Assembly: GCA_031257695.1 (NCBI GenBank)
Contig: JAIROB010000210.1
Location: 1 to 5,560, forward strand
Length of the DNA stretch: 5,560 nucleotides
Source of the DNA: Treponema sp.
Lineage (GTDB): Bacteria > Spirochaetota > Spirochaetia > Treponematales > Breznakiellaceae
Reading direction: 5' to 3'
Every line of letters starts with the position of its first letter. Position 1 is the stretch's first letter. The position numbers and the translations under genes were made by a program. Below are positions 4,968-5,560 of this stretch, piece after piece. Below the pieces are notes generated by a model, which was given only the letters and a program-made list of their open reading frames with translations, was not told the origin of the DNA and did not search any database.

Positions 4968-5560
4968 GACGCAATGCCCCTTTCAATCATCTTTGACAGG
5001 TTCTCATCCTCCGCAATCTGATCCCGGGAAAGCCGCAGCAGCAGTTTTCCTCCGTCAATCATAATAATATGATCGGCAAAATTTTTTATTATCCTGAAAT
5101 CGTGGCTTACAAAAATGATGGTGCGCTTTTCTTCCCGCAGTTTTCCTACCAGAGCCATAAGCCGGGCCGCGGCGGCATCGTCCAGGGATTCGGTCCATTC
5201 GTCCAAAAAGAGCAGTCCCGGACGCAGAATCATGGACCGGGCAAAGGCGATAAGTTTCTGCTCCCCCATGGAAAGCATGGCGGGCCGTATATGAATGTCC
5301 TTGGTATAGCCCACGTCCCGCAGCGCCTCGGCGATACGCGCCTTCCGATCCGCCCTGCCCATGGCGGGGTAGTGTATCCTCAGGGGAAGCTCCAGGCACT
5401 GGTACAGATCCTGGTTTGACCAGAGCGCCGAATCCTGGAAGACCACCGCGCTCTCCCGGCGGAAGGCCAGGTTCTGCGCCCGGTTCATGGCGGCGATATT
5501 CCTGCCCCGGAACAGCGCCTGCCCCCCGGTGGGGATCAGGAGCCCCGCGGCCAGCTTGAG
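4964..5560 (-). CDS. ABC transporter ATPase, MlaF-like (5' end outside window)
   Basis: The frame is open to the right edge and gives 198 visible residues; the Walker A region must lie just beyond the window, since the sequence begins with LKLAAGLLIPTGGQALFRG, the stretch that normally follows GKST. Visible motifs are the Q-loop VVFQD (Gln at residue 42), the signature region LSMGEQ (96-101), Walker B LLFLDE (Asp120, Glu121), the D-loop SLDD (125-128) and the H-loop VSHD (His152). The ATP-binding protein would power lipid movement through an MlaE-type permease at the inner membrane. Two motifs deviate from consensus: LSMGE replaces LSGGQ, and DEWT replaces the common DEPT. The internal ATG at 5488 is not the start, because conserved ABC sequence continues upstream of it in frame. 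The gene overlaps the MCE gene by 4 bp, so they are surely co-translated; the permease is probably upstream. Confidence 0.9.
   Translation of the reverse strand, partial: LKLAAGLLIPTGGQALFRGRNIAAMNRAQNLAFRRESAVVFQDSALWSNQDLYQCLELPLRIHYPAMGRADRKARIAEALRDVGYTKDIHIRPAMLSMGEQKLIAFARSMILRPGLLFLDEWTESLDDAAAARLMALVGKLREEKRTIIFVSHDFRIIKNFADHIIMIDGGKLLLRLSRDQIAEDENLSKMIERGIAS

Noticed and set aside
4284..5021. Plus-strand open frame of 245 codons opposite the MCE gene
   Set aside because: Shadow frame antisense to the MCE domain and transmembrane segment; no domain or start signal.

Overview
The window looks like chromosomal DNA from a moderately GC-rich Gram-negative-type bacterium, most likely a spirochaete of the Treponema group (termite-gut type). 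This is an inference from the style of the GlgC protein, the loose lipobox of the lipoprotein and the MCE/ABC operon; no marker gene is present to prove it. All of the window is explained by six protein genes, two of them cut by the window edges, and two short intergenic regions.

Left part (1-828). A DEAD/DEAH-box helicase of the YprA/MrfA type runs leftwards out of the window from a start at 587. It is divergent from glgC, and 241 bases separate the two starts. That gap holds a near-consensus promoter (TCGACA-17-TATAAT) pointing at glgC. Behind it lies a leader of about 165 nt with three consecutive hairpins, an alternative pairing that would make two of them mutually exclusive, a possible 9-codon leader peptide, and a strong Shine-Dalgarno. 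This leader is the most unusual non-coding structure in the window.

Middle (829-2846). glgC (ADP-glucose pyrophosphorylase, glycogen synthesis) is followed after about 20 bases by a two-gene module on the same strand: a HEPN-like HI0074-family protein and a minimal nucleotidyltransferase with a complete GSx10DxD motif, overlapping by 19 bp. This is the architecture of the type VII HepT/MntA toxin-antitoxin systems. No promoter is visible in the short gap after glgC, so the pair is probably read through from glgC or transcribed from inside it.

Right part (2847-5560). A 184-base convergent intergenic region with two inverted repeats separates mntA from a leftward operon. In transcription order the operon is an ABC ATPase (5' end outside the window), an MCE/MlaD-like membrane-anchored protein, and a TPR-repeat lipoprotein. 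The ATPase and MCE genes overlap by 4 bp (GTGA), and the MCE stop touches the first possible start of the lipoprotein (TAATG). This is a Mla-type lipid transport system; the permease should lie upstream, beyond position 5560. The TPR lipoprotein is the least characterised member and a candidate outer-membrane or periplasmic partner.
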